A stretch of DNA of 5,700 nucleotides from Mariprofundus sp. (GCA_015485035.1 WFUI01000140.1:1-5700), one strand, 5' to 3'. Counted from the first letter of the stretch, positions 1 to 5,700 are shown. Notes: generated by a model from the letters alone, not told the origin. Numbers and translations are program-made.

Positions 1-1
1 A

Positions 2-106
2 CTGGAAGCCCTGTCATTTGAGCAGAAGCACAAGCCGGGGCCGGCCTGGGTCAAACAGCAGCTAGCTCGCATTGCCGGGCAGCTGCATCCATCATTGCTT
101 GAATGA
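2..106 (+). CDS. C-terminal tail of an unrecognised protein (partial)
   Basis: An open frame enters from the left edge and ends at TGA 104-106, giving 34 residues that begin LEALSFEQKHKPG and end LHPSLLE. The tail is hydrophilic, probably helical and has no membrane segment. The other two forward frames give nothing better: frame 1 stops at 19-21. The composition looks like normal coding sequence, and a convergent intergenic region with hairpins follows, which fits a gene end. I do not recognise the family from so short a tail, so no function is assigned. The rest of the gene lies outside the window. Confidence 0.6.
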   Translation: MEALSFEQKHKPGPAWVKQQLARIAGQLHPSLLE

Positions 107-142
107 ATAGAAAAGACCACATGCATGAAAAAATGGATGCCC

Positions 143-168
143 TTCAGAAGGCCTGAGTTTTCTGTTTT
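143..168 (+). terminator. Weak candidate intrinsic terminator for the gene ending at 106
   Basis: TTCAG (143-147) can pair with CTGAG (153-157) across a 5-nt loop, with one G-U pair. TTTTCTGTTTT follows at 158-168. An alternative 4-bp stem, CCTT/AAGG (141-144/148-151), overlaps it. The stem is short, so this is only a candidate. It is placed correctly for the plus-strand gene that ends 37 bases upstream. Confidence 0.3.
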
Positions 169-191
169 CCGGCGTTGCTGAAACAACGACT

Positions 192-238
192 ATTGCAAAA
201 AGGCTATTCTATTGTACAGAAGCTATTGTGTAGAAGCA
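192..238. repeat. Degenerate 14-nt tandem units
   Basis: ATTGTACAGAAGCT (211-224) is followed directly by ATTGTGTAGAAGCA (225-238), matching at 11 of 14 positions. A more diverged unit, ATTGCAAAAAGGCT (192-205), lies five bases upstream and matches the middle unit at 10 of 14. The block adjoins the left arm of the large inverted repeat. Nothing here resembles a CRISPR or a known integration site. Confidence 0.45.
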
Positions 239-247
239 CGAATAGCC
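197..247 (-). terminator. Candidate minus-strand intrinsic terminator downstream of the barrel gene
   Basis: Read on the minus strand, GGCTATTC (247-240) can pair with GAATAGCC (209-202), and five U residues follow directly (201-197). This is the stem-plus-U-run layout of an intrinsic terminator, about 65-110 bases past the stop codon of the outer-membrane protein gene. The 30-nt loop is long. The upstream arm also belongs to the stronger 14-bp hairpin at 238-274, so the two structures compete. Confidence 0.4.
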
Positions 248-274
248 ACCGGGTCATAGTCGGTGGCTATTCGT
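238..274. repeat. Perfect 14-bp inverted repeat, probable transcript-end hairpin
   Basis: The arms 238-251 (ACGAATAGCCACCG) and 261-274 (CGGTGGCTATTCGT) are exact reverse complements around a 9-nt loop (252-260). The hairpin lies between two convergent genes, the usual place for a bidirectional terminator or an mRNA 3'-end stabiliser. No U-run follows directly on either strand; the nearest plus-strand run is at 291-295. On the minus strand the U-run belongs to the overlapping hairpin at 197-247. Confidence 0.65.
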
Positions 275-310
275 ACAGCATAGAAAGAACTTTTTATTAC
301 AGCGCCGTGG

Positions 311-976
311 CTAGAACCTCCAGTTAAACCCAACGGCCACCACAGGATAAAATCTGAAATTGTTCAATGCATCATCCAGTCTTTTCTGTTCTGCTGCAAT
401 ACTGGCACTCAATCCCGGCACAGTTCTGCTGGTGGCAATTGATGTTTTGGGTTTGCCTTGATAGAGTGCACCTACTTCGAAGCTGAAACCGAAAGGGCTA
501 CCGCTTGAAATTGCATCGCCCCAGCCAATTCCCAGATATGGAGCAAAGTTGTTGAAGTCAATGGTGCCATTCACAGTGCCAACCTGCGCAGATGTATAAG
601 TTACGCCATTGAATGTGAAGGTACCGCCCAGGGCAGGTCTGCCGGTGATATCGACTTTATTGCCATTGTAGTAAAGACCGCCACTGATGCGAAATTTGCC
701 GGCAAAAGGGTAAATATCGGCAATCGCACCCGCTGTAAATAATTTCAGATTTCCATCATAAGTCACCTGGGTGTCGGTAATGGTGTTGTTATAATTAAAT
801 CCGTTCAGTTGCAGTCGGACATTCATCAGCATCGGCACGACATTGGTGGTTAATTCCACACCGGCACCAAGTGTCGATGCCTTGGCAGCTATAGCCAAGC
901 CTCCGGCCTGGGCAGTTTGCGTTGACATCATCAATCCTGCGGCTAATGCCAGCGTCCATATTGGTTTCATTCGCAT
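311..976 (-). CDS. Outer-membrane beta-barrel protein, function unknown
   Basis: This is a 221-residue exported protein. Residues 1-24 form a Sec signal peptide: basic MRMK, a hydrophobic core around WTLALAAGLMM, and a signal peptidase I site after TAQA. The mature protein, about 197 residues, alternates polar and nonpolar residues in many short glycine- and asparagine-rich segments. It ends in NWRF, the aromatic C-terminus recognised by the BAM assembly machinery. Length and pattern fit a small barrel of roughly eight strands, like OmpW- or OmpA-type barrels, but I cannot place it in a named family. The ATG at 976 is preferred over the one at 970 because AGGGG lies 9 nt upstream of it. A strong promoter lies just upstream (1012-1040). 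The ligand or role is unknown; a porin-like or adhesion role would be a guess. Confidence 0.85.
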   Translation of the reverse strand: MRMKPIWTLALAAGLMMSTQTAQAGGLAIAAKASTLGAGVELTTNVVPMLMNVRLQLNGFNYNNTITDTQVTYDGNLKLFTAGAIADIYPFAGKFRISGGLYYNGNKVDITGRPALGGTFTFNGVTYTSAQVGTVNGTIDFNNFAPYLGIGWGDAISSGSPFGFSFEVGALYQGKPKTSIATSRTVPGLSASIAAEQKRLDDALNNFRFYPVVAVGFNWRF

Positions 977-984
977 GGTTTATT

Positions 985-990
985 TCCCCT
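985..990 (-). promoter_or_regulatory. Shine-Dalgarno site of the barrel gene
   Basis: On the minus strand GAGGGG precedes the ATG at 976 by 9 nt. The next in-frame ATG (970) would be 15 nt away, so this site favours the longer start. Confidence 0.7.
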
Positions 991-1011
991 CGTTTTGTAA
1001 ACAGACAAGCT

Positions 1012-1040
1012 TTTATAGTTCGGTTTTTATTCGATGTCAA
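1012..1040 (-). promoter_or_regulatory. Sigma-70 promoter of the barrel gene
   Basis: On the minus strand a perfect -35 box TTGACA (1040-1035) is separated by exactly 17 nt from a -10 box TATAAA (1017-1012), which matches TATAAT at five of six positions. The bases upstream of the -35 box are A/T-rich (AGAAAAGAATT), like an UP element. Transcription would start near 1005, leaving a leader of about 28 nt. This is the strongest promoter signal in the window and implies that the barrel gene is transcribed independently of trmFO. Confidence 0.8.
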
Positions 1041-1074
1041 AATTCTTTTCTGGCTTCATCGTCGATCTGGACTG

Positions 1075-2472
1075 TTATGAAGCGGTATCGGATTCCAAAT
1101 GTTCCTGGCATGATCGGCTAAAGCTACTTTCCAACCACATATCCAATGCAGCCAAAGCACGATCCGAGACTGCCCGCCGTCGCTCGGCACGCGAGAAACG
1201 ACGTTTTCCATCACGTTTTTTGCCCGGAGGCAGCAGTCCGAAATTGATGTTCATGGGCTGAAAATCCTCCGTGCGTGTTTGCGATATATGCCCCAGCAAT
1301 GCACCGTGTGCGGTGATTTCAGGTGGTGCGTTCGGTTCTTCACCCTTCGCCATCGCAGCCAGAAAGCGACCAGCCATCAGCCCCATGGATGCGGATTCCA
1401 CATAGCCTTCCACACCGGTAATCTGACCTGCAAACAGAATGCGGGGATTGCTCTTTAATCGCAGCATCCCATCAAGCAAGGCAGGAGATTTGATAAATGT
1501 ATTACGGTGTAATGATCCCAGACGGAAAAATTCAGCATGCTCCAGCCCCGGAATCATTGAGAAGACACGTTTCTGCTCTCCATATGTCATCTTGGTCTGG
1601 AACCCCACCATATTCAATAACGAACCCATGCGGTTGTCGCGTCTGAGTTGCACTACGGCATAGGCTTTTTCACCGCTTTCCGGATGGTCTAATCCAACCG
1701 GTTTCATCGGCCCGAAACGAGGCGTGTCTTCCCCGCGTTCAGCCATTTCCTCAATCGGCATACAGCCTTCAAAAAACGGAATATCCTCGAAATCCTTGAA
1801 TGCGACCTTTTCCGCATTGACCAGCTCCCTGATGAATGCCTTGTATTGCTCCGCATTCATCGGGCAATTGAGATAATCGCCTGCCTCACCTTCAGCCACA
1901 TTTTTATCGTAGCGATTCTTCCAGTAACAGATGTCCATATTAATCGATTCAGCATCAATCACCGGCGCAATTGCATCGAAGAAGCAAAGGCGATCTTCAC
2001 CGGTCAGTTCACGAATCTGTTCATACAGGGCATCGGAAGTCAGTGGCCCTGAAGCGATCAGCACCAGCCCTTCGGCCGGGATTTCTGTCACTTCGCCTTC
2101 GACAAATTCGATCAGCGGTTCAGCTTTGAGTTTTTCAGTTACCAGTTCGGCAAATTGTTCACGATCCACTGCGAGCGCTGTGCCGGCCGGAATCCGTGCT
2201 GCATCACCGCAGCCCATGATCAGCGAATCCATACGGCGCATCTCTTCATGCAATAGCCCCACGGCATTTTCCAGATGGTCGGCACGGAAGGTATTGGAGC
2301 AAACCAGTTCAGCGCATTTGCCGCTATGATGTGCCGGTGTCATTTTAATCGGACGCATTTCGTGCAGCCGTACCGGCACGCCGCGTCGGGCCAGTTGCCA
2401 TGCCGCTTCGGAACCGGCCAGTCCGGCCCCGATGATGGTGACTGCTTGAATCTGGGAAGATTGTGTATTCAT
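1075..2472 (-). CDS. trmFO: Methylenetetrahydrofolate-tRNA (uracil-54 C5) methyltransferase, FAD-dependent
   Basis: TrmFO makes ribothymidine at position 54 of the tRNA T-loop. It uses methylenetetrahydrofolate as the carbon donor and reduced FAD as the reductant, and acts in the cytosol. The 465-residue product shows an N-terminal FAD-binding Rossmann motif GAGLAGSE (15-22), the family segment [20 protein letters not shown] (53-72), [12 protein letters not shown] (166-177), [15 protein letters not shown] (233-247), and a second FAD-contacting stretch, [16 protein letters not shown] (346-361). By family comparison Cys237 in EGCMPIE should be the catalytic cysteine and Cys58 the second conserved one. 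The B. subtilis enzyme is about 435 residues; the excess here is mostly a polar C-terminal tail after LDMWLES. The ATG at 2472 is the only likely start, because an in-frame TAG lies 9 nt upstream. It has no clear Shine-Dalgarno site. Confidence 0.97.
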   Translation of the reverse strand: MNTQSSQIQAVTIIGAGLAGSEAAWQLARRGVPVRLHEMRPIKMTPAHHSGKCAELVCSNTFRADHLENAVGLLHEEMRRMDSLIMGCGDAARIPAGTALAVDREQFAELVTEKLKAEPLIEFVEGEVTEIPAEGLVLIASGPLTSDALYEQIRELTGEDRLCFFDAIAPVIDAESINMDICYWKNRYDKNVAEGEAGDYLNCPMNAEQYKAFIRELVNAEKVAFKDFEDIPFFEGCMPIEEMAERGEDTPRFGPMKPVGLDHPESGEKAYAVVQLRRDNRMGSLLNMVGFQTKMTYGEQKRVFSMIPGLEHAEFFRLGSLHRNTFIKSPALLDGMLRLKSNPRILFAGQITGVEGYVESASMGLMAGRFLAAMAKGEEPNAPPEITAHGALLGHISQTRTEDFQPMNINFGLLPPGKKRDGKRRFSRAERRRAVSDRALAALDMWLESSFSRSCQEHLESDTAS

Positions 2473-2492
2473 GCCCGCAATCTAGCTTGCAT
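2469..2492 (-). other. Possible 7-codon leader ORF overlapping the trmFO start
   Basis: On the minus strand an ATG at 2492 opens a frame for MQARLRA that ends in the TGA sharing ATGA with the trmFO start codon. Such a 4-nt overlap is typical of translational coupling. trmFO has no obvious ribosome site of its own, but neither has this mini-ORF, so the call is tentative. Confidence 0.2.
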
Positions 2493-2530
2493 GAAATACA
2501 AATGCAGCTTTACCCGTGCAGGTTTCTTTG

Positions 2531-2560
2531 TCTATACAGCGCACATCCCGGGTGAGTCCA
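2531..2560 (-). promoter_or_regulatory. Weak candidate promoter for trmFO
   Basis: On the minus strand TGGACT (2560-2555; four of six to TTGACA) lies 18 nt before TATAGA (2536-2531; four of six to TATAAT). Position and spacing are acceptable, but the boxes are mediocre and no other evidence supports them. It is the best sigma-70-like pair I see in the 173-bp gap upstream of trmFO. Confidence 0.3.
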
Positions 2561-2645
2561 GGTTACACAGGCTCAACCGGTACTTGATGATTTTCTCCAG
2601 CATGATGCCATACAGGGAATGGCCGGGTTGTATTTATTGACGGCA

Positions 2646-3050
2646 TTATTCTCCATGAAATTGTAATTTGGCCCCGTGTTTGATGTATAATTCGGCCAAT
2701 TCACGGGTCATGGAGCCATAAAACGCAAAGTAATAGGGATAATCATAGTCAGCATCCAGAATATTCGGATTTGCCCCGGCTTCCAGCAGGATGCGAATAG
2801 CATCCATTTTCTTTTCAGTCAGATGAAGTGGGGTGGACAGTTTGGCATTTTGCAGGTTCAAATCAGCACCGTGATTAATCAGAAAAGCCATGACATCCAG
2901 CTGGCCATTCAAAGTTGCAAGATGCAATGCAGTATTTTTGGTATTATCGGTCAGATTGATGTCGATACCCGAATCCAATGCTTGCTGCAGAGTCACCAGA
3001 TCCCCGTTTTTGGCGGCACTGAACCAGATTTCCTGTTTCTTTGTTTGCAT
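2646..3050 (-). CDS. Small stand-alone ankyrin-repeat protein
   Basis: The 134-residue protein consists almost wholly of ankyrin repeats, which form helix-turn-helix stacks that bind other proteins. Approximate repeats are 7-36 (AAKNGDLVTLQQALDSGIDIN), 37-69 (NTALHLATLNGQLDVMAFLINHGADLN, the most canonical), 71-100 (STPLHL...DAIRILLEAGANPN, about two residues short) and 101-131, a degenerate aromatic-rich cap (YDYPYYFAFYG...LYIKHGAKL). No signal peptide or membrane segment is present, so it should be cytosolic. The ATG at 3050 is fixed by an in-frame TAG nine nucleotides upstream; there is no visible Shine-Dalgarno site. It lies 155 bp downstream of the PLP enzyme gene on the same strand, so the two could share a transcript. 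The binding partner is unknown. The repeats support only a scaffold-type role. Confidence 0.9.
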   Translation of the reverse strand: MQTKKQEIWFSAAKNGDLVTLQQALDSGIDINLTDNTKNTALHLATLNGQLDVMAFLINHGADLNLQNAKLSTPLHLTEKKMDAIRILLEAGANPNILDADYDYPYYFAFYGSMTRELAELYIKHGAKLQFHGE

Positions 3051-3117
3051 GTGGTGATTCTAAAGAAATACCGATTTATTGCCATCGCTTGTACAGTGCA
3101 AGAAAGCAATGTTACAG

Positions 3118-3187
3118 GCAGCACACTCGGATGCGGAAGGGGACAGGCAACCCGGACCCACCATACAGCGGGTTATGATCGTGCTGC
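3118..3187. repeat. Nested inverted repeats in the gap between the PLP enzyme and ankyrin genes
   Basis: The outer arms GCAGCAC (3118-3124) and GTGCTGC (3181-3187) are exact reverse complements. Inside them AACCCG (3149-3154) pairs with CGGGTT (3169-3174) around a 14-nt loop. Together they could fold into a long two-tier hairpin downstream of the PLP enzyme stop codon on the minus strand. There is no U-run, so it is not a standard intrinsic terminator. Confidence 0.35.
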
Positions 3188-3205
3188 TCAGAGGGTTCAG
3201 GTACG

Positions 3206-4147
3206 TTAAAGGAGGTTTTTATGCATATAGCGATCCAGCATGGTTTCGTTGCCGCTCAGGCCACCGCTGTGTACATAGAGGATGCTACCTTCAATACGAT
3301 CAATGTTTTGAAACAGGGTGTGCCACATCAGAGCGCCATAGATCAGATCGAATTCAATGCCGCTGTTTTTTAACTCATGGTAGATATCAATAAACTCGGG
3401 ATATGGTTTGGCAAAATGGTGTTTTTTCGTGTTTTCGAGAATATGCAGGTTTGCAGGTATATCCCCGAGCCGGATCATTTGGGAAATCAGGCATGCCTTG
3501 TCACCCACTGCGGGTGTGGTCAGTACAATGGTGTCAGCTAAGGCCGTTGCAAGATAAAAGGCGGTTGTGCCGGTGCCGGATGGGGTGACAAGATGGAGCT
3601 TTTCAAGGCCGTTCGTCAGTTGCCAATGGCGGATCTCCTGCGCCAGCTTGTGAATGCCGTACTGGGCTATCGGGTCTGCACCGCCCTGAGGCACAAACAG
3701 GATGGAATCATCTGCCTGAGTTTGCAGGGAAAGGACTGCATGTTCGTATGCATCATGTGCGACTTCGTGCAACTGCATGCCCAGTTCCAGCGCTAACGCA
3801 AGATTGCCTGACGGACTGGTTTTGAGGTGAGACGGCACGGGCTTTGATGTATAGTGGAATTGCCAGCCTTTCCGGTGGCACAGGGCGGCAATGGATAACA
3901 TGGCATTGGACTGTGTGCCGCCATAAGAGATCAATTGCTGATATCTGTCGGCCGGGGTTTGAATCAGCTTATAAAGCTTGCGGTATTTATTGCCGCTCAG
4001 TAGCGGATCAATGAGATCATCGCGTTTGACGAAAAACTCCCGACCACGAAGCTGAATACAGTCGATGCGTGATGATTTCCCGATGTGTTTACTTATCTCG
4101 GTACTTGCAGCCGAACTGGCATATCTTTCTTTCTGGTTCATCGCCAC
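3206..4147 (-). CDS. PLP-dependent enzyme, ACC deaminase / D-cysteine desulfhydrase family
   Basis: This 313-residue protein is a fold-type II PLP enzyme, probably cytosolic. The segment VKRDDLIDPLLSGNKYRKL (40-58) carries the predicted Schiff-base lysine, Lys54 in SGNK. YGGTQSNAM (75-83) contains the conserved serine (Ser80) and asparagine near the substrate. PSGTGTT (189-195) is the phosphate-binding loop, and YVHSGG (291-296) is the C-terminal active-site motif. Family members deaminate 1-aminocyclopropane-1-carboxylate or desulfurise D-cysteine; related proteins act on other D-amino acids. The motifs do not decide the substrate, so a specific name such as acdS or dcyD is not justified. 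Length is close to the usual 310-340. The start is GTG at 4147 or ATG at 4141: an in-frame TGA just upstream excludes longer forms, and a weak GAAG lies 7 nt before the GTG. It is divergent from prlC, with 98 bp between them. Confidence 0.9.
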   Translation of the reverse strand: MAMNQKERYASSAASTEISKHIGKSSRIDCIQLRGREFFVKRDDLIDPLLSGNKYRKLYKLIQTPADRYQQLISYGGTQSNAMLSIAALCHRKGWQFHYTSKPVPSHLKTSPSGNLALALELGMQLHEVAHDAYEHAVLSLQTQADDSILFVPQGGADPIAQYGIHKLAQEIRHWQLTNGLEKLHLVTPSGTGTTAFYLATALADTIVLTTPAVGDKACLISQMIRLGDIPANLHILENTKKHHFAKPYPEFIDIYHELKNSGIEFDLIYGALMWHTLFQNIDRIEGSILYVHSGGLSGNETMLDRYMHKNLL

Positions 4148-4218
4148 CGGAATACTTCAGAGTTGTCGCGATGCCGCAATAGTCCACGACATAGACAATC
4201 ATTCTTCCCCTTGCGTAT

Positions 4219-4245
4219 GAGGCGGGGGAACCTATCGTTCCGGCC
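4219..4245 (+). promoter_or_regulatory. Possible hairpin-separated ribosome binding site of prlC
   Basis: GAGG (4219-4222) lies 23 nt before the prlC ATG, too far for normal initiation. Between them GGAAC (4227-4231) and GTTCC (4237-4241) form a 5-bp stem with a 5-nt loop. If it folds, the effective spacing falls to about 8 nt. No other Shine-Dalgarno sequence lies at normal distance. Confidence 0.3.
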
Positions 4246-5700
4246 ATGAATGCATTGACCACGAACCCGATTCTGCAAGGCGTGAGCACGGACCTGCCTT
4301 TGTTTGGCGCCATTAAACCGGAGCATGTGTTGCCGGCACTGGAGCAGACACTGGATCATGCCCGGCAAACGGTTGCCGGGTTGACCGATCTGCCCGACCC
4401 GACATGGGATACATTGATGATTCCGCTGGAAACACTGGATGAGCGGCTGTCACGTGTCTGGGGACCGGTTACACATCTGAATGCTGTTTGCGATTCGGAA
4501 GAACTGCGACCGGTTTATCAGCAGGGTGTGTCGAAAATGTCTGAATGGGGTTCTGAACTTGCCCAGAATGAAGCACTCTATGCGGCGATGAAAAAGGTGC
4601 GGGAACGGGATGATTTTACAGATTTGAGTCGTGAGCGACAGCAGGTTCTGGAGCATGCCCTGCGCGATTTCCGTTTGTCAGGTGCCGAACTGGCAGGGGA
4701 GAAGAAAGATCGTTTCAAGGCAATCAGGATGCGGATGTCCGAACTTGCCACAGCATTTGAACAGCATGTGCTCGATGCCACCCGCAGTTTTGAACTGCAT
4801 CTGACTGATGACTCCGGACTGGACGGCCTGCCTGATTCGGTGCGTGATGCAGCTCGCCAGCGCGCTGAGGCCGATCACAAACCCGGCTGGTTGTTTACGC
4901 TGGATGCACCGTCATATATCCCCTTCATGCAATACGCCGAACGGCGTGATTTACGTGAACAGATGTACACTGCTTTTGTAACACGCGCATCGTCGGGCGA
5001 ACTGGATAACACGCCGGTCATTGATGAATTGCTCGCCTTGAGAGCCGAAGCGGCCAGGCTGCTCGGTTTTGAACACTATGCTGCTTATTCGCTGGCAACC
5101 AAGATGGCGACCGATGTGAATGAAGTGGTCGGCTTTATGCGCCAGCTGGTCGACAAAGGCAGAATAATCGCTGAAAAAGAAATCGCTGAACTCAGAGCAT
5201 TTGCTGCCTCCGAACTGGGGTTGCCTGAACTCGCGGCCTGGGATATATCGTTTGCCTCGGAAAAGCTGCGACTGAAAACCTATCATCTATCGCAGGAAAC
5301 ATTGAAACCCTGGTTTTCCGAGAAATGTGTGCTCACCGGTATGTTCAGCCTGGTAGAAAAGCTTTACGGCATAGTTATCAAGGAAAACAATCATGCGCCA
5401 AAATGGCATGAAACGGTCAGGTTTTTTGATATTTTTGATGAAAATGAGAAAAGAATCGCCTCATTTTATCTCGATCCTTATGCCCGTCCGCACAAGCGCG
5501 GTGGTGCATGGATGGATGAATGTATCATTCGCTGGAAAAAGCCGGATGGTTCATTGCAGTTGCCGGTGGCTTATCTGGTGTGCAATTTCGATGCGCCTGT
5601 CGGTGATAAGCCGGCTTTGTGGACGCATGATGAAGTCACGACCCTGTTCCACGAATTCGGTCATGGGTTGCATCATATGCTGACTCAGGGAACAGAGCTG
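4246..5700 (+). CDS. prlC: Oligopeptidase A, M3 family zinc metallopeptidase (3' end missing)
   Basis: PrlC (OpdA) is a cytosolic zinc oligopeptidase that degrades short peptides, including released signal peptides. The frame is open from ATG 4246 to the window edge, 485 residues. The N-terminus resembles the family start (NPIL, then IKPEHVLPAL at 23-32), followed by the long helical domain. FYLDPYARPHKRGGAWMDE (407-425) is a strong M3 signature. HEFGH at 469-473 (bases 5650-5664) supplies two zinc-binding histidines and the catalytic glutamate; the third zinc ligand should follow within a few residues (His476 in GLHH). Motif position matches the E. coli protein, about 680 residues, so roughly 195 residues are missing beyond the window. 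ATG 4246 is the only standard start, because the upstream frame has no other start codon before a TAG at 4192. It is divergent from the PLP enzyme gene. Confidence 0.96.
   Translation, partial: MNALTTNPILQGVSTDLPLFGAIKPEHVLPALEQTLDHARQTVAGLTDLPDPTWDTLMIPLETLDERLSRVWGPVTHLNAVCDSEELRPVYQQGVSKMSEWGSELAQNEALYAAMKKVRERDDFTDLSRERQQVLEHALRDFRLSGAELAGEKKDRFKAIRMRMSELATAFEQHVLDATRSFELHLTDDSGLDGLPDSVRDAARQRAEADHKPGWLFTLDAPSYIPFMQYAERRDLREQMYTAFVTRASSGELDNTPVIDELLALRAEAARLLGFEHYAAYSLATKMATDVNEVVGFMRQLVDKGRIIAEKEIAELRAFAASELGLPELAAWDISFASEKLRLKTYHLSQETLKPWFSEKCVLTGMFSLVEKLYGIVIKENNHAPKWHETVRFFDIFDENEKRIASFYLDPYARPHKRGGAWMDECIIRWKKPDGSLQLPVAYLVCNFDAPVGDKPALWTHDEVTTLFHEFGHGLHHMLTQGTEL

Noticed and set aside
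121..156. An 11-codon frame (MHEKMDALQKA) on the plus strand just after the partial gene
   Set aside because: No ribosome site precedes it, it is very short, and its end overlaps the weak terminator candidate. It is most likely chance.
192..274. The repeat block as a CRISPR array or integration site
   Set aside because: Units are only 14 nt, adjacent without spacers and degenerate. There is no cas gene, integrase or tRNA nearby.
1931..2329. A 132-codon serine-rich open frame on the plus strand
   Set aside because: It lies entirely antisense to trmFO, whose reading is certain from conserved motifs. The composition is that of a codon shadow.
2275..2640. A 121-codon plus-strand frame spanning the start of trmFO and the gap upstream
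   Set aside because: About half is antisense to the conserved FAD-binding region of trmFO. There is no recognisable domain and no convincing start signal.
3079..3393. A 104-codon plus-strand frame rich in Cys, Arg and His
   Set aside because: It runs through the intergenic gap into the antisense strand of the PLP gene and has no domain pattern or ribosome site. The cysteines are irregularly spaced and do not form a zinc-binding motif.
4138..4368. Overlapping minus-strand frames of 74-76 codons upstream of the PLP gene
   Set aside because: They are antisense to the start of prlC and rich in Arg and Cys like shadow frames, with no family resemblance.
4951..5286. A 111-codon minus-strand frame
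   Set aside because: It is wholly antisense to the well-conserved prlC coding sequence.

Overview
This looks like an ordinary chromosomal stretch of a Gram-negative bacterium, most likely a proteobacterium. It is densely coded, has intermediate GC, encodes an outer-membrane beta-barrel with a signal peptide and a C-terminal phenylalanine, and carries an oligopeptidase A close to the gammaproteobacterial PrlC type. The folate-dependent tRNA methyltransferase TrmFO is not the enzyme of typical Gammaproteobacteria or Betaproteobacteria, which use the SAM-dependent TrmA. That mix suggests a deep or neighbouring proteobacterial lineage, for example Zetaproteobacteria, but this is inference and not proven.

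Layout: (1) 2-106, the last 34 codons of an unrecognised plus-strand gene. (2) 107-310, a convergent intergenic region with a perfect 14-bp inverted repeat, a second overlapping hairpin followed by a U-run on the minus strand, and degenerate 14-nt tandem units. (3) 311-976 (-), an outer-membrane beta-barrel gene with a textbook sigma-70 promoter at 1012-1040 and a good ribosome binding site. (4) 1075-2472 (-), trmFO. (5) 2646-3050 (-), a small stand-alone ankyrin-repeat protein. (6) 3206-4147 (-), a PLP enzyme of the ACC deaminase/D-cysteine desulfhydrase family. (7) 4246 to the window end (+), the first 485 codons of prlC, divergent from the PLP enzyme and cut by the window edge just after its HEFGH zinc motif.

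The four minus-strand genes are separated by gaps of 98-173 bp, so they are probably several transcription units and not one tight operon. I see no shared pathway: tRNA modification, an envelope protein, amino-acid metabolism and cytosolic peptide turnover simply lie side by side. I found no mobile element, CRISPR array, tRNA, rRNA or phage gene, and no convincing new multi-gene system. The observations most worth a second look are in the noncoding parts: the three-arm inverted repeat downstream of the barrel gene, nested inverted repeats at 3118-3187, and unusual translation-start contexts at trmFO and prlC.
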